In this document: positions 5,968 through 6,960 of the stretch, piece after piece | How the letters are laid out: each line of letters opens with the position of its first letter | Position numbering within the stretch: the stretch's first letter is position 1 | Assembly (NCBI GenBank): GCA_002340405.1 | Contig: DDLZ01000041.1 | Span: 1 to 6,960, forward strand | Length of the DNA stretch: 6,960 nt | From: Bacteroidales bacterium UBA2559 | GTDB lineage: Bacteria; Bacteroidota; Bacteroidia; Bacteroidales; Bacteroidaceae | Direction: 5' to 3' | The notes under the pieces: model-generated | Database searches by the model: none | Told to the model about the DNA's origin: nothing | Seen by the model: the letters and a program-made list of their open reading frames with translations, nothing else | Position numbers and translations under genes: made by a program

Positions 5968-6960
5968 ATGAAAAATTTTACTTTAAAGGTATTTCTGGTC
6001 GCTATGGTTATGTCAACAGCGGGATTGGCTTTATGTAAAGCACAGACCGCGCCTTTCTCGGAAAACAATCTTGTCTTCCTCTGTTTCGGACAGTCCAACA
6101 TGGAGGGCAACGCTCAACCTGAGAGCCGGGACAAAACCGGTGTGAGCTACCGTTTCCAAAAGATGTACGCAGCCAACAGCGATGGAGCGAACATGGGGAA
6201 ATGGGCCTCTGCTACACCGCCTTTGTGCAGACGCAACACAGGTCTTACGCCGGTTGACTATTTTGGACGTTATCTGATTGACAGTCTTGATACCAAATAT
6301 AGAATTCGGGTAATTGTGGTGGCCGTAGCCGGCTGTTCCATAAAGATTTTCGATCAGAGCCTTTGCGCCGATTATATAAAAAATGCCGCAGGCTGGATGC
6401 AGAACATTGCCGCCGAATATGACAATGACCCATACGGAAGGCTCATTAGTCTTGCTCAAGAGGCGCAGAAAACAGGTGTGATAAAAGGTGTTCTCATGCA
6501 TCAGGGTGAGACCGATGCCTATAATACCGGTTGGGTGGATGCAGCGCAGAATGTTTACAAAAATATAATTCAGGACCTTGGCCTGAAGGCATCGGAAGCA
6601 CCTTTCCTTATAGGCGAGGTTGTCAATGCCGACCAGAACGGAGTCTGTGCCGGCGCCAACTACCACATTGCCCAACTTGCCGGCAGGTCTGTCAACTATC
6701 ATCTGATTTCATCGGCCGGATGTCCGGCAGGACCTGACAATCTGCACTTTTCGGCCGAAGGCTATCGTATGTTGGGCAAGCGTTACGGGGAGAAGATGTA
6801 CTCTCTTCTTAAAAGGATGGGTTACGACACCAAAACCTCGGTGGAAGATGTGCTTCCCGACAAATCGGAAAGTCAGGAAATATATAATATGATCGGTCAG
6901 AAACTGTCAGAACCGGCGCCGGGAATAAACATCATTAACGGCCGCAAAGTGATAATAAGG
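5968..6960 (+). CDS. Secreted SGNH-type carbohydrate acetylesterase (CE6/SASA family), 3' end beyond window
   Basis: There are 331 codons with no stop before the window ends. A Sec signal peptide (residues 1 to about 25, cleavage probably near CKA|Q) indicates export. The remainder matches the CE6/sialate-O-acetylesterase-like SGNH family, which removes acetyl groups from plant polysaccharides such as xylan or from sialic acids. Nucleophile Ser43 sits in FGQSNMEG, the central block is HQGETDA (178-184), and the acid/His pair is Asp257/His260 in DNLHFSAEGYR. The segment PLCRRNTGLTPVDYFGRYL (86-104) is also characteristic of Bacteroidetes CE6 proteins as I know them. After the catalytic domain, a linker leads to residues 305-331, with IYNMIGQKL then GINIINGRKVII. 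This resembles the short C-terminal tail common on exported Bacteroidetes proteins, so the true stop is probably only a few codons away. The exact sugar ester is not predictable. Confidence 0.88.
   Translation, partial: MKNFTLKVFLVAMVMSTAGLALCKAQTAPFSENNLVFLCFGQSNMEGNAQPESRDKTGVSYRFQKMYAANSDGANMGKWASATPPLCRRNTGLTPVDYFGRYLIDSLDTKYRIRVIVVAVAGCSIKIFDQSLCADYIKNAAGWMQNIAAEYDNDPYGRLISLAQEAQKTGVIKGVLMHQGETDAYNTGWVDAAQNVYKNIIQDLGLKASEAPFLIGEVVNADQNGVCAGANYHIAQLAGRSVNYHLISSAGCPAGPDNLHFSAEGYRMLGKRYGEKMYSLLKRMGYDTKTSVEDVLPDKSESQEIYNMIGQKLSEPAPGINIINGRKVIIR

Noticed and set aside
6031..6702. Minus-strand open frame of 223 codons opposite the esterase.
   Set aside because: It is a shadow of the esterase gene: no recognisable domain, and the + strand frame has a signal peptide and complete SGNH motifs.

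Overview
The window looks like a chromosomal segment of a Bacteroidales bacterium (Bacteroides/Prevotella relatives). The reasons are: upstream regions carry TAnnTTTG-type -7 elements, the form used by the Bacteroidetes primary sigma factor; starts sit behind A-rich leaders with no clear Shine-Dalgarno; and the last gene is a CE6-type carbohydrate esterase with a C-terminal tail of the kind seen on exported Bacteroidetes proteins. This is inferred from motifs and remembered family likeness, without any database search. I see no mobile element, CRISPR array, tRNA or rRNA.

Layout. (1) 1-1069: an oxidative-stress pair, rubrerythrin (173-712) and rubredoxin (840-998), on the + strand. They are separated by a spacer with short imperfect repeats and closed by a strong rho-independent terminator (1027-1069). 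(2) 1070-1355: non-coding, with a candidate promoter (-7 box at 1244-1251) that lies inside a 25-nt inverted repeat. (3) 1356-4787: a + strand acyl-metabolism group: an AMP-forming acyl-CoA/acyl-ACP ligase-like enzyme, a FabF-type ketosynthase and a FabZ-type dehydratase. fabF and fabZ are practically abutting; the ligase and fabF are separated by 94 nt holding a perfect 17-bp inverted repeat. (4) 4821-5861, - strand: a predicted lipoprotein with an N-terminal rhodanese domain fused to a UlaG-like metallo-beta-lactamase-fold domain. (5) 5862-5967: a short divergent promoter region. (6) 5968-6960, + strand: a secreted SGNH/CE6-like acetylesterase, still open at the window edge.

How the genes may work together. 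Rubredoxin is the known electron donor to rubrerythrin, so the first pair is probably a peroxide-reducing unit. The ligase, ketosynthase and dehydratase could activate, elongate and dehydrate an acyl chain, but no ketoreductase, enoyl reductase or carrier protein is present here, so the product is open. The last two genes appear to be independent envelope or secreted functions. Most of the window is conventional. The points most worth a second look are the hairpin before fabF, the rhodanese-MBL lipoprotein, the small ligase/KS/DH operon and the C-terminal tail on the esterase. I did not find convincing evidence for a wholly new system.
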